Source of the DNA: Phymatolithon calcareum | Lineage: Eukaryota; Rhodophyta; Florideophyceae; Hapalidiales | DNA length: 64,000 bases | Assembly (NCBI GenBank): GCA_977006965.1 | Contig: OZ345373.1 | Coordinates: 1,612,001-1,676,000, forward strand | Reading direction: 5' to 3' | Shown: piece after piece, positions 52,321 to 63,339 of the stretch | Layout of the letters: every line of letters begins with the position of its first letter | Position numbering within the stretch: position 1 is the first letter of the stretch | The notes under the pieces: model-generated | Databases searched by the model: none | Seen by the model: only the letters and a program-made list of their open reading frames with translations | What the model was told of the DNA's origin: nothing | Program-made: the position numbers and the translations under genes

Positions 52321-55300
52321 GGCAAGATTGCCATACGGTATCTACAGCGATCGTGTGGACGAACACGAGTGCGGGCCTTCAAGAAAACGGAGAAGAATGA
52401 GCGTGGAGACTAGTCGAACGGACGTCCACTGCGCCGCTTACGACATGACGAAAGGCAAAAGAGAAAGGGAGGAGAAAACGACGCCGTCTTTAGGCGGCGA
52501 CCATGGCTTGGCCGTCGACCTTCGCACGGACGCACGAAAAAGGGAAAGGGAGACTTGAACGCGGTTGTCGACGCACCGGCTTGCGCACCGAAACGGTTGC
52601 GGTCAGGAAAGGGTGGGAAGAGCTCCGACTCCGCGTGGTCGAAGGGACTGTCAGGCGAACATTGCGCGTGCTTGATCCAAGCAATCGAGCCGAAATCCAG
52701 AACTCCCCCACCTTCCTTTACTCAGAGGAAGGAACTAACTAGCTTATATACTACAACCTACGCAAAAGACAGCGATGCAGCGCATAGACACACGAGAGAC
52801 ACGTGCAAGTATGGCCCAACAGATTACCTACTACGAGCAGCATGACTATCGCGATCACAGTTGTGCGGCGTACAGTCGCGAGAGGAAAAAGAGACCGCCT
52901 TGGGACAGCGACATAACAGCGGGCGCTACACTTGTACAGGGAACGTTGGATGCTTGTTGAGCATTTGCACGACTGCTGATATGCGCGAGGTGCGGCTGCA
53001 ATATGGCAGTATCGCCTTCCTGCAGTGCCTCGAGACAGAACCGCCGGTAATCGAAATGATGCTCCTCCAGAAACGGAAAGACGAGGTGAAGGCTCCGTTC
53101 TAAATACTACGCCTAACAGAGAGCATAGAATTTTTTAAACTTTGCCATGTTGTTGCCAGCAGTACCGTTCTTTCCGCTCGTGGCGACGAACAGATATCAC
53201 ATTTGGCTGATGCAAACGCTCTACTGTCATGTAAAAGCTTTGACTTACTTTCCTTCATTCATTTTTGCCTTTTCCCCTAATGGGGCTAGCAGCGATTCGA
53301 GGGCATAATTTTCTTCTATACTATCCTATCGTTAGCGAGTTTGACTGCGGCTTTCACGCCTCGTTCAGGTACGTCACCAAAGACGTATTCTGGCGTTCGT
53401 TCTTCGTCGAATATTGGTCTCTCCGTTATTCTCGACAGCATCTTAGCACCTGTTCTACTGCACTGGTTCTGTCAGCTTCCATGATTCACAGAGGTAGCGG
53501 AGAGTTAAAAAAATACGGCGACATAGACCTTTTTTCCATCAGTCAGAATCTGCTTAACGTCTTGAAGGGGGGATCAGGCAATTTGGACGCGGTGAGGCGA
53601 AGAAGGGCTGAGAGGAGACTAAGAGTCTTCTTGGCTCACTATTCAAAGAATTTGACTTATAGTGGAGCAAAGCATAAAAAAGCAGCTAGTGTTACTGCGG
53701 AAAAGTATAAAGCTCAATGTAAAATTAGTTGAGTATAACTGCTAAACTTCTCGAGCTTGGCAGAGAAGTTTATCATCAAATTATAACTCTACATAAAAAG
53801 GGAATACATTTTGACCATGTATCCATATTTCCGACACTTGCAGACTGTTCGGCGAAAAGAGATGACACAGAATGTTGTTTTTGCACATCAGTATATAACA
53901 ACAGCTTATCTCGCTTCCTTTGCAAATGCCATGGGTGATAATGGTCCTCTCTTGGCGGCGCAATGGACGATGTTCAAGGGATGTACAGAATATCCCAAAA
54001 CGAATGGCGCATCGGTTCAAGCTGCTTTAATTGCTCAAAGGCTCTCTCGTCCCTTGCATATGGTCTGAGGTAGCACCAATATTATTTTTTCGAATTGCTA
54101 AGACAAGCACAATCATGAAATATTATTGCTTTCATAGCTTAAAGTGAGATATGTATTGCAATTCCATGCGCTTCTGCAATAACGACTGCAATCACCGGAT
54201 GTGTATCAATCATGGATACAATATCGACTACCATTCATGAGATCGTGTTTGGGCTGCGTTCGGGTGCACTTTAATCATCTGCCAAGCGATCATGGCTGCA
54301 GCCATTTAATATAAGGATCAGTCCTCATTTCGATCCCACAATCACTTCTTTGCCTGCAACGATACCCTTATGCAAACGATGCCACAGCCTGGAGCAGTTT
54401 CAACGCTGTCTGACTGACAGTCAGTATGTCACATCATTCTTCAGCAGTTAGGATTGCAATACGAGGTTCAGGTGCAAATATTGATTGCAATTGGTGCATG
54501 GGACGGCAATAGCTACGAAATTGCAATGTATTGTAATATATTGCTATTGCAACCATATAGGTGTCATCCCTGTACTGTACATAACACAGTTTTTAGTAAG
54601 CTTTCTCAGTGATCTACGCGTGCAGTATTGTGCACTCTAGTCTACAAATTTCGGATCTACCTTAACAGAAACTGCACTAGTTTACTTTTCCAGACCCCTG
54701 CGAATCTCAATAAAAAGTATCGCTGGTTATGCCCTACAAAGTTTCGACTCTGGGCTATGACCTGCAAGTGCACGCGCAATCAGGTAACCTTACTTGAAGG
54801 CAAATACGGAACCGAATCTCCATAGATCTCTCAGTAGAAGGACTGAAAATGGGGAGTGTACAGTTCTAGTCCTACGAGTCGATGGAGCATTGGCAACTCT
54901 AGGATGACTTTTCATCCATGTAACTTAGAAGGCACCTCAAGCATAGAACGCGCCAAGCCATGGTATCAATAGTACTTTTTGTTTCTTTCCAAAGTACATT
55001 CGGCAGTAGGGGAAACTCTGTAGGTAATATCGAGTCAAAAGCAAAGACAACGGATAAACCTAACAGATGAAGCAGGTGCACTTTGCTAAATCATCTGTTT
55101 TGTCTTTCCATTATGAAGCCAGGCTTGTGGTGATAGCCTTGGAAACAAGCAAACCGGAGTGGTTAGTCCACGTACAGAAGCGCATAGTTTCCAAAGCTAG
55201 TCGTTGCTCAGCAGGTGATTTGAAATGAAAGCCTCTTCACTGAAGAGAAAATTAGCAAAATATAAAATGCTTTCCATCCTTCAGAAAGACAACCATTTTT

Positions 55301-55397
55301 GTTCTTAAGGATAAATTTATATCACTAAATGGAAGGAATCGCTGGACATTCAAGCATTGAAATCCACACAAATACATCACAGATGTTCTTCTTGAAC
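52321..55397. other. Long stretch with no recognised gene
   Basis: About 3.1 kb. Open frames at 53265-53732 and 53811-54068 (plus) have protein-like patches (GNLDAVRRRRAERRLRVFLA) but no family I recognise. Around 54440-54560 a sequence rich in TTGCAAT ends in CATCCCTGTA, the complement of a hAT-like TACAGGGATG end. No matching left end or target duplication was found. Confidence 0.3.
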
Positions 55398-56378
55398 CTA
55401 GGGGAGAACAGGAGACACAGACGGGAATGGTTCGTCGGGAACAATACCTCCACTACCACCGCCTCCACCACCTCCAGAGCCTCCACCGCCACCTCCGCCA
55501 CCATTAGAGCCACCTCCCGCACCTTGACCTGCACCAGAGCCAGCTCCTGATCCCGAGCCCACACCGCCGGCTGCCCCTCCACCGCCACCACCACCGCCGC
55601 TTCCAGAACCACCACCACCACCGCCGCCACCATCAGCCCCACTGCCGCTACCAGATCCTTGGCCAGATCCAGCTCCAGCCCCGGATCCAGATCCACCTCC
55701 AAGAGCACCGGCTCCACCACCGCCTCCTCCACCTCCTCCGCTTCCGGAGCCACCACCACCTCCACCACCGCCGTCAGCACCACTTCCCGATCCACTTCCG
55801 CTCCCGGATCCCGATCCCGATCCCGAACCACTACCTGCAGCTCCTGCAGCTCCTGCATCATCACCGCTGCCTCCGCCACCACCTCCACCGCCACCGCCAC
55901 CACCGCCACCGCCACCACCGCCTCCTCCTCCGCCGCCATCAGCACCCCCGCCAGAACCTGACCCTGACCCAGAACCTGAACCTGAGCCTGAGCCGCTACC
56001 GGATCCGGAGCCGTCCGGTCCAGCGCCGCCACCTCCGCCACCTCCACCTCCGGTTCCTCCTCCACCGCCACCCCCACCAGGTCCACCACCCGCGCCGGAA
56101 CCGGAACCTTGTCCTTGGCCTCTGCCCGTGCCCGATCCAGAGCCACCGCCTCCGAATGGAGGAGTGAAAACGTCAAAGTTGGTACCATAGTTCGGGTTGT
56201 AGCCAAAGTTACACCTGCAGGTAATCGGGTTAATGTTTCCTGTCGGACAGAAGATCACCGGACAACCTTGGCGGACAGCAACTTCATCCGAAACGGATTC
56301 ATATGTGACCGGGACAGCGAAAGCAATAGCGATTAGAATCGCAAGGAGCGAAGGTTTCAGAATATAGGACGACACCAT
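55398..56378 (-). CDS. Secreted glycine-rich (GRP-type) protein, 326 aa
   Basis: The first in-frame ATG is at 56378 (MVSSYILKPSLLAILIAIAF), a hydrophobic signal peptide ending near AVPV. Four cysteines follow in a short module (GCPVIFCPTG, CRCNFGYNPN). About 230 residues are then almost purely Gly and Ser with occasional Ala, Asp and Gln, in alternating poly-Gly and GSGSGS blocks. The protein ends with a Pro-rich tail (VPDEPFPSVSPVLP). This layout matches cell-wall or extracellular-matrix glycine-rich proteins, probably cross-linked or adhesive. The repetitive DNA gives long meaningless frames on the other strand and in other frames. Length is likely to vary between individuals. Confidence 0.82.
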   Translation of the reverse strand: MVSSYILKPSLLAILIAIAFAVPVTYESVSDEVAVRQGCPVIFCPTGNINPITCRCNFGYNPNYGTNFDVFTPPFGGGGSGSGTGRGQGQGSGSGAGGGPGGGGGGGGTGGGGGGGGGAGPDGSGSGSGSGSGSGSGSGSGSGGGADGGGGGGGGGGGGGGGGGGGGGGGSGDDAGAAGAAGSGSGSGSGSGSGSGSGSGADGGGGGGGGSGSGGGGGGGGGAGALGGGSGSGAGAGSGQGSGSGSGADGGGGGGGGSGSGGGGGGGGAAGGVGSGSGAGSGAGQGAGGGSNGGGGGGGGSGGGGGGGSGGIVPDEPFPSVSPVLP

Positions 56379-56522
56379 ATTGCGTGAACTACGCACCTCG
56401 CAGTGCAGCGTGAGCTTGAGCCGGGAAAAAGTTTGGTGTTAAGTGGGAGAATCGTTTCAACGTAGGGTTGGGTTTGGGTAAATGCTGGTCTGCGACTTTT
56501 TGGAGACACATTCATGAGCGGG

Positions 56523-56530
56523 CTTATATA
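56523..56530 (-). promoter_or_regulatory. TATA-box candidate of the glycine-rich protein gene
   Basis: TATATAAG on the minus strand about 145 bp upstream of the ATG. This distance would fit a promoter with a 5' UTR of roughly 115 bp. Confidence 0.5.
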
Positions 56531-57188
56531 GATCTAGCCTTGTGGGAAATCCAGAATGTAATACAATACAATATAGATCTATCCTTCCGGCAAAAGTTTA
56601 ACTTTTGCCATGAGCTTCCGCTATTGCGCTTCAGATCTATTTCGGTGAATTGCACACTAAGATAATGGTACCGTAGAAATGAGCAAATTGCTTTTCGATG
56701 GCAGGTGCTTTCTAAATGTCTTTTCGAAACGAGCGAATACCGCTTCGTCAAAGGTCTGCGCTGCAAGTTATGCTAGAATTGATTAGATATTGCCGATAAA
56801 TCTAGATTTCCAAGTCAACTAAAAAACTTCAGATGGACTTATTGAGCATATTCCTATATTCATTAAGATAGGCTACACATCAGTCGAAACGACCCCAGAA
56901 GCAGACACGGTATTCCCGTGTCCTCTTTTCGAAGACGAAGGCAGAGATATTTTCAAAATTTCGGAACAAAATGACTGGATTTTTTTCCAAACCAATATTT
57001 CTAGTATTATGTCTTCCAACAGCCAGCAGTATTCTTGTAAGCATTCAGCCACGGAAGGACACATATTTTAAGGGATACGCGACCTTTCAGTACTAGGAAC
57101 TATCGCTGTCTCATTTTCAGCGCAGTAGCTACTGCTAGTACCAACAGACTGGGCCCACTACTTTGCTAAGACCTCTGTTGATGAAGCG
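56531..57188. other. Intergenic, no recognised feature
   Basis: About 660 bp with no assignable gene. Confidence 0.35.
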
Positions 57189-57341
57189 TCTATTCATTCA
57201 GAAAAATTGAAAGACCAGGAAGGGCAGTGCAAACTGGTCCGGCTCTAATGCTAGGTGCTTTAATTCCCAATGTCCCTAAATTAAGCACCTTGCATTAGAG
57301 CCGGGCCAGAGTGCACTGCCTTTCCTGTTCTTTCAATAATA
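57189..57341. mobile_element. Foldback MITE (about 150 bp)
   Basis: Arms of about 65 bp: CAGTGCAAACTGGTCCGGCT on the left against AGCCGGGCCAGAGTGCACTG on the right, with AGGTGCTTTAATT near the centre mirrored by AAATTAAGCACCT. Divergence between arms is about 15%. TCTATT at the left edge is mirrored by AATAATAGA. No clear target duplication. Confidence 0.7.
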
Positions 57342-57814
57342 GACAGGAAAGCTGGAGGGAAGATACATTATCTGACCAATTCAAACAAATAGAGCATTAA
57401 TGCGTACCCAAAATCAGTGGAATCTGGTGTTCAATACTGAAGCGATTTCCGAGAATGCCATCAAAATCCATCCTTCATAATGGGATATGAAATATTTCAG
57501 GCGTAGATGCGCTCCAAGCATTGCAATAGGGTGTGTTAACTTGTTTTAAAAGGTCCCAAAATCGCCTGATTCGGTAACAGCGCAGCTTCTAGCTCCTATT
57601 CCACATTTTGCACTCTCTAGTCACCTAAGGTCTCAATAGTTTGACGGCTCGAGTGCGTTTTTTGCGCTCACATTCATTTTCTTGGGTCATTGTCATGGAA
57701 GTTGATGTGATCTGCAGCAAAACCAGCTCAATCACGGCACTTAAAGTTTCCCATGCGTTTGCAGACGCGTCAGTACCTTTTTAAATAATAATCTACATTT
57801 CTTCTTCTTCTTCT
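57342..57814. other. Intergenic, no recognised feature
   Basis: About 470 bp. Contains a CTT-repeat microsatellite near 57798-57815. Confidence 0.35.
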
Positions 57815-58180
57815 TCAATTACGGCACTGGTTCCTAGAATTGATTTTCTGTACAAGAATGGCAAGTAAAATGAATAGATACCAGCGAAGTTCCTCTATTT
57901 CTCGCGTACTGTGAGTTCCAACATATAAACAGTTCGGATTCGTATTTGGAATAGAAAAATGAATCCCTGTAGTCGACAAGTGAAATAACCAGACAGTACT
58001 TCTGGTACATTGCCGTGGAGTACCAGAAATACTCCACGGCAATGGGAGCATTTTTTCAAACCTCTCGAAGCTTCCTAGCTTCCTAGCAGTCAGCTTCTGG
58101 AGAGCTTGCCGATAAGCATGGATTAAAAGTGCTCCTGCGAATTCGCTCGCATTTAGGTTACTCCCTTCTTCAGGCGGCAT
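57815..58180 (-). CDS. Hypothetical ORF, 121 aa
   Basis: ATG start at 58180, MPPEEGSNLNASEFAGALLI, then HAYRQALQKLTARKLGSFER, which looks like an amphipathic helical region. The second half runs through the overlapping hairpins at 58001-58044 and is probably not ancestral coding sequence. No family recognised. Confidence 0.25.
   Translation of the reverse strand: MPPEEGSNLNASEFAGALLIHAYRQALQKLTARKLGSFERFEKMLPLPWSISGTPRQCTRSTVWLFHLSTTGIHFSIPNTNPNCLYVGTHSTREIEELRWYLFILLAILVQKINSRNQCRN
58001..58044. repeat. Two overlapping, mutually exclusive hairpins
   Basis: TCTGGTA (58001) pairs with TACCAGA (58021); CATTGCCGTGGAGTA (58008-58022) pairs with TACTCCACGGCAATG (58030-58044). The stems share bases, so only one can form at a time. 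Confidence 0.8.
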
Positions 58181-59014
58181 TTAGTGTGAAATATCTCAGA
58201 GTAGAGCTCGTGATTATCTACACTGCAAGTAACTTTCGCGAATGTTTTTGGACTATTTGGATCGAAGTTGTAGCCTAAGAACTATTCGAGGGCAAAAGAA
58301 GCACAACTCTGATATCAATTCCGGACTTGACATATCATTCATCATCCGCTTGTGACTGTTCTGGCCTATTGTTCCATTGGTAAGTACAAAGGTAACTTGA
58401 GTCTCATGTCATTGTCTAAGATAATTTGAATATTTTTTGTCTTTTTGTTGGAACAATGCAATGTGCACGAGCTTGGGGACAGGTCATTTCTCGAATGCTC
58501 CCAACATCAGAATTCGAACTTATGATATACAGTACTGCATCCTCGTCTTTGAACTTTCAGTTTTTACTGTGCGCACAATACTGGGGACGAGTAGAGAGAG
58601 ATTTGATGCGAGGGCGTGAGGCGTGAGAGCGAGGAAGTAGATTGAGGTCAAGTGTAAGGCGTAAACGTACCTCTTCCGAAAGCCAAATAGGAATAAAGAA
58701 AACTATATTGATTATAATTCCGCAAGCGAAGCTGCCCTGTTACACCGGTGATGACGCTTTGAGGATTTTAAAATAAATTAACATACATCCAATAATAAAC
58801 TGCTGTGCCATTTGAGGACGAAGGTACTCACAATTTCGAGTCTAATGCACACCATTGAGTTCGAGTGCAATGTGCACGTACTTGGGAATCAGAATAGATG
58901 GATAAAGCACAAACGTAATGGATGGATGGATTTTTGTTTTATTGAAGCTCCCTTAGTCAATTATAATTGCACCTGAGAGACTTTTCGTTGCGCTACAATC
59001 CTTCGCTTACGTTT
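58181..59014. other. Intergenic, no recognised feature
   Basis: About 830 bp; a short TGGA microsatellite near 58918-58933. No gene recognised. Confidence 0.35.
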
Positions 59015-59245
59015 TCATTTTGATTTCGGACATTTTCTTTGGACGGTATCAACTGCCATTTCCAGCATCTCTTTTTGAATATCGGAAAGTCGTTGCTTGG
59101 GCATTAAGTTTGAGATAACTGTGAGAGCTTCATCGAGTTCGGGATCTTCGTTTCTTGCTTGTTCTTGCCAGGGATATGGGAAGCGGTGAAACAACCAGTG
59201 CGTGCAAAGAAGCCTGTGCTTCGCTTTTTTGAGTGGTTGTATCAA
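59015..59245 (-). CDS. Orphan coding fragment (76 codons, no ATG)
   Basis: A minus-strand frame ending PELDEALTVISNLMPKQRLS, then DIQKEMLEMAVDTVQRK and a stop at 59015. The sequence looks like genuine helical protein but begins without an ATG, so it may be a terminal exon or a gene fragment. No family recognised. Confidence 0.3.
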   Translation of the reverse strand: MIQPLKKAKHRLLCTHWLFHRFPYPWQEQARNEDPELDEALTVISNLMPKQRLSDIQKEMLEMAVDTVQRKCPKSK

Positions 59246-59480
59246 TCTTAGAAAGAATTGATTACAGAAAACCTACAGTCAGATCCTGACTAGTACGGTC
59301 ATATGCTGCTTGTACGATCAGCTCAGTAGCGAGATAAAGGAGAATTTTCTAATCACTTGGCATGAATCCTCATACATTTTTTTCAAATTTGAAAAAAACA
59401 TTTCTTAGTGTCTAGTGTCTAGTTTACTGAAATTTTCCCTCATTTGAGGGGCACTTTTCCCTCAATTGAGTGTATGTGAT

Positions 59481-61364
59481 TCATATAATTTTTTGCAAAC
59501 GAAAGCTCTCCAACATCAGGCTCTTCGAGAGCGTTAAGCTTATGGATAGCAACAACGCGCTTCTTGAAACAGTCTCAACCAAATGAATGCGACAAATGCA
59601 TGTTTTGCCACCATAAAGCTTGCTACATGATGAACATATGACAGTCATTTTCCTCAATTTGCATACTTTGCGGTTGATTTGGGCCGCAAAAGTAGTCGTC
59701 ATGGCATTCGAATTCTTCCTTTTCTTCTCGGTGGGAATCAAGCGGGTTCAAACACCGCTCTCTAACGTAATTGTGCAATATGAATAGAATGAATGTTGAC
59801 GAGTAGTACTGGAGTTAAATGCAGTATCGATGAATTGCTGGATCAGTACTTCATGTTATCTTTGCTGCATCACGCGCTGCTGACACTCTGGATGACCTTC
59901 AGAGATTAGAAACGAGTTATCAAGCAAGAAAGTTGCCGGAAGTGTTCACACGAAACGACCATTGGAGCAGTGGGTTCGTCGTTCGACGCCGAAATACTCT
60001 CGGCCGTCTGAACTTTTGAGGAGATAGAACACTTGCGAATCCCATACGTACACCACATTCGCTTGTTTGCAGACAGAAGAAGCGTCCTCGATGCGCTGAC
60101 CAAGCAACGATGGATGTATGGGGAGATGACAAGCTGTCGGATACTATCGGAAGGCTGATTGATGACATGATCATCCCAAGCTACTGTGGGCTCGCTGGGA
60201 ACGAAAAAACGGACGTCCTTGCTCGAAAAGGCATTACGGAGTCAAGTCTGGTGACGCATCAAAATATACCCTTAACCATAGAATCTGCGCCGTCGATTGT
60301 CAATCGGCACCTGTCGACAAAGCTTAGGAGTATGCAGTTGTTACTCCCAGAGCGCAATATAAGCCACAAGCGCGCTGACACTACGCTAAATCAACTTACC
60401 GCACTATGTTGCTCGTTGGTAACAGTTTTTCAAAATGTTCCCGTTGACTATGACCCTATACGCAAGACATGCTCCGTGAGAATCAAGGAGACCGTGGAGC
60501 ATCTACTCCTACGCTGTAGTGGACGGAATTTATCAAGGCGCCATACTATTGTTAGAGTTTTCAACAAAACGGTGGGGGAAATATGCATTGAGAAACGGGT
60601 CGAAGTACTCAAGTTCGTGAACAATGAGGGGCTGTTTGAAAACATCGCAAAAATCTTAGAGAGCGTAGCGAAGAGAGCCCCCAAAAGGCGCCTAGTGCTT
60701 CTGAGGACTGCGTTGCAGCTTGGTTGGTTTTTCGTTGCGAATGGAGCAGAAAAATTGGCGTTTTCTGATGAAGGTTGGCGAAGACGAGTACTGTAAGCAG
60801 GATTTGGCAATGCTAAACTTTTCCAGTGTGGGCTCAGTCCAAGTTGCCAAACGGGCTTAAGCACAATCATCAGGTTTTTATGAATTGAGGCTAACAATCT
60901 TGATGGTCGCAATCTTAATCTTCTTCACTGGGTGCTGAATCTGGACCCATTTTACACACAGTGACGTGCTTACGAGACCACCGATCTTCTCTTCAATTAC
61001 ATCCTGAGCCGTACCAATCACGTTTATTAACTTGGAAATGACTGCCTATAGTCTACAACATTCTTCTCGAGTAAGCGCCTTCGTTTCCTTGGCATGTTTG
61101 GCTGCACCGATCCGTAGACCTGAGTCTTTTTCTTGCGGCACAGCAGGTCTGATTCTTAAGAGTAGACAGCACATTTTTGTTCCTAGCTCAGCACGATGTG
61201 CTTTTCAGGCAGTAGTTGCGGTACTCCTGGGACAGAAGACAAGCCCGGCTTTAGGACTCTCGCGTGAGCGAGCTGTTTCGCCTTCGTGTTATAGATTTTT
61301 TCGAGCTTTTAAATCACCCCTCAATTTAGGGATTTACACTCAATTGAGGTGGGTAGTAAACTAG
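59481..61364 (-). pseudogene. piggyBac-like transposase remnant of pB2
   Basis: The C-terminal part includes IPTEKKRKNSNAMTTTFAAQ and a degraded finger (CKLRKMTVICSSCSKL), collinear with pB1 (LTPTRKKRKTADGMMTNFAS, CSSCNRL). The N-terminal part includes NPAYSTRLRQPSSENANF against NPAYSTRGRPSSSPNASL in pB1. The catalytic domain is absent and multiple frameshifts are present. Confidence 0.75.
59940..60645 (+). mobile_element. LINE fragment nested in pB2 (RNase H and zinc finger part)
   Basis: The plus strand reads AVGSSFDAEILSAV, then HIRLFADRRSVLDAL, IPSYCGLAGNEKTDVLARKG and KETVEHLLLRCSGRNLSRRH. This is collinear with SSYDAEVFAAA, RWFTDSRSAIDAI, IPSHCGIPRNDAADELARKG and KETTEHLILRCGGRSASRRK of the LINE at 26318-27526. 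It is frameshifted, 5'-truncated before the Tudor-like segment, and opposite in strand to the host element. Confidence 0.78.
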
Positions 61365-61374
61365 ACACTAGTAG

Positions 61375-63328
61375 TGTCTATGTGCCGAACCCCCTCAATT
61401 GAGGGGCGATTTGAAAGCTTGAAAATATCTATAAAGCAAATTCAAAACAGATCGCTCACGCCATATTCGTAAAGCCTAGCTCATCTTCTGTGCGAGGAGT
61501 ATCCACAATACTACTTTAAATTCGCTTCGTTCTGCGCTAGAAACGAAAATATGTTGGTCACTCAGACGTACCAGACCTGCCATTCCAGGAGAAAAACATC
61601 GGCCGCGCGAGGTCGGTACATCAGTACACACCAATGCAGCATCTGCAAGCGGTCTTGCAGAGTGCTCCAGACTATACGGAGCCATTTCGAAGTTGAAAAA
61701 GGTGAGTGATATGGTTCAGAATGTACTCGGGGAAAAATCAATGGTCGCGCGAGCATGTCACGTCGCGTGAAATGGGTTCTGATTCGTAATCCATTGAAGA
61801 AGACTAAGATTAAGACAGTCCACATTGTCAACGTCAAGGCAGAGAACGCTGACGATGACATTACAGACGCTGAGCAGCTTGAACCGAAGCAGCACCGGCA
61901 AAAGCGCGGTACCGCCCAGGCCTGCTTACAGTGTTCATCCTTGCCAATCTTCATCGCGAAACGCCTGTTTATTGTCTACAGTCGCGATCACATACTCCTC
62001 AGAAGGGCACACAAGCTTCGATACAACCTTAAGAAGCTCTAAACACCCTCTTCCGAGCACTCTCGTCTAAATCTTACAGGGCCCTTGAGGCCAAACATCG
62101 CACCGCGAACTTGATGTCATCACGCCCGACCGCGAGCCGAATACGTGCGCTTATTGGGTGCCAAGGTACAAGCGGAAGTTCTATACCCGTTTTAGGAACG
62201 ATTTTACTCTCAGTTGTGGAAACTTCGCACTCTAAACGGAGACTTTTTATCCTAGAATTGTGGTATTGGACTTCATTCGAAGTACGATTTCGTGGTAATG
62301 ATGTTTCCCCAAGGTACCAGCGAAAACTTGCTGCTTGGACGTCCGCTAAGATGAGAAGAAAGGGACGAAAAGAGACAACAGTGACAGAGCCTATTAAGTT
62401 TTTCGAAATACTCGTCCTCATGGCAAGAGTTGAGTTCGATGCTGCGAGCGCTTTCTGGAAGTCTACCAGGCCGAAGAAGTATCTCCCCGGCCCTTCTTCT
62501 TCCAAAACAGAGATGCCGGTGGCCGAACACCTCCGGTTGATTTCATGCAGAGTGCAATCAAGTGAATTAGGCGACATATACTCTGCGCAGTACCGCTGGT
62601 CACCTCGGTCAAGATATTGTCGATCCCACGAATGACCACAGAAAGCACACTGTGTCAAAGAGATTTTGAAGGCGAGATGGCCCACGGAATGACAGTTATG
62701 CGCTGTCTTGTGACGGCGGCGTATGCCGGTATAAGGCGCATTGCATGTGCGGATTCATACTTGGTGTGTGCTGACTCTGCAGAGATTCAACAAGTGCGCC
62801 TATAGTTCATAGGGGCCATCTAACTCTTCTGGCGATTTTCTAGGTTGTTAGCTAGCTGTTATTATTTGATGACCATGCAGAGTGTCAGCAGCACATGGCA
62901 CAGTGAAGGTTTTGTGAAGTACCGGGAGAGCAAGTCATAGAGAGCATTTGACACGCGCATTACTTGTCGACGTTCAGTCGCGCCATAGATTACATTTGCA
63001 TTCGAGAGCAGTGTTGGACGCCACGTTACCCCTAAGGAAAGTAAAAGGATGATTGCAGAGGTCATGATGACTCCTTTTGTTTTGCAAAACAACTGCAGAG
63101 TTTGAAAATGCAAGACCTCGACCATTGTGTTCTCACAATGTAATACGCTAGATAATGCCACAATATACATTTGAGACATTTCTACTGTTAGGAACTGCTT
63201 CACTAAGCATGCTGAAGACATCTATAAGCTTGGCGCTGTTGATGCTCTTGATAGCGAGTAACATTCATGAACAAAAAATTGAATGAATCTCCTCCCTCAA
63301 TTGAGGGTAAATTTCCGGCACATAGACA
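61375..63328 (+). mobile_element. piggyBac-like element pB3 (1954 bp), different TIR variant
   Basis: The ends are TGTCTATGTGCCG and its complement; CCTCAATTGAGG sites lie inside both ends (about 61391 and 63291-63305). The TIR shares only TGTCTA with pB1/pB2, but the coding remnants are homologous. Flanks are GTAG on the left and CTGG on the right, so no exact target duplication survives. It begins only 7 bp after pB2. Confidence 0.75.
61755..63262 (+). pseudogene. piggyBac-like transposase remnant of pB3
   Basis: RRVKWVLIRNPLKKTKIKTV (61760) matches the pB1 N-terminus. YQRKLAAWTSAKM, then PIKFFEILVLMARVEFD and KYLPGPSSSKTEMP (62320-62520), correspond to the first part of the DDE_Tnp_1_7 domain, extending further than pB1. 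The C-terminal end is recognisable at about 63195-63262 (HAEDIYKLGAVDALDSE-stop against HVEDIHELDAFDVPDSE-stop). Frameshifts and deletion of the catalytic core make it inactive. Confidence 0.75.
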
Positions 63329-63339
63329 CTGGAGATGCC

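Larger units (their letters stand above)
59416..61367 (-). mobile_element. piggyBac-like element pB2 with nested LINE (1952 bp)
   Basis: The same TGTCTAGTTTACT ends as pB1, flanked by CTAG (59412-59415 and 61368-61371), with CCTCAATTGAG-type subterminal sites at both ends. The N-terminal transposase remnant (61364-60650) and the Cys-rich C-terminal remnant (59930-59481) are on the minus strand. They are separated by a plus-strand LINE fragment. An extra TGTCTAG directly precedes the left end. Confidence 0.82.

Noticed and set aside
54440-54570. hAT element end (CATCCCTGTA) with TTGCAAT-rich interior
   Set aside because: No left TIR or 8-bp duplication could be found; mentioned only as a possible solo end.
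55659-56206. Long Ala/Ser/Thr and Val/Ala/Glu-rich frames overlapping the glycine-rich gene
   Set aside because: They are read-throughs of the GGN/GSN codon repeat in other frames and on the other strand; only the frame with signal peptide and cysteines makes biological sense.
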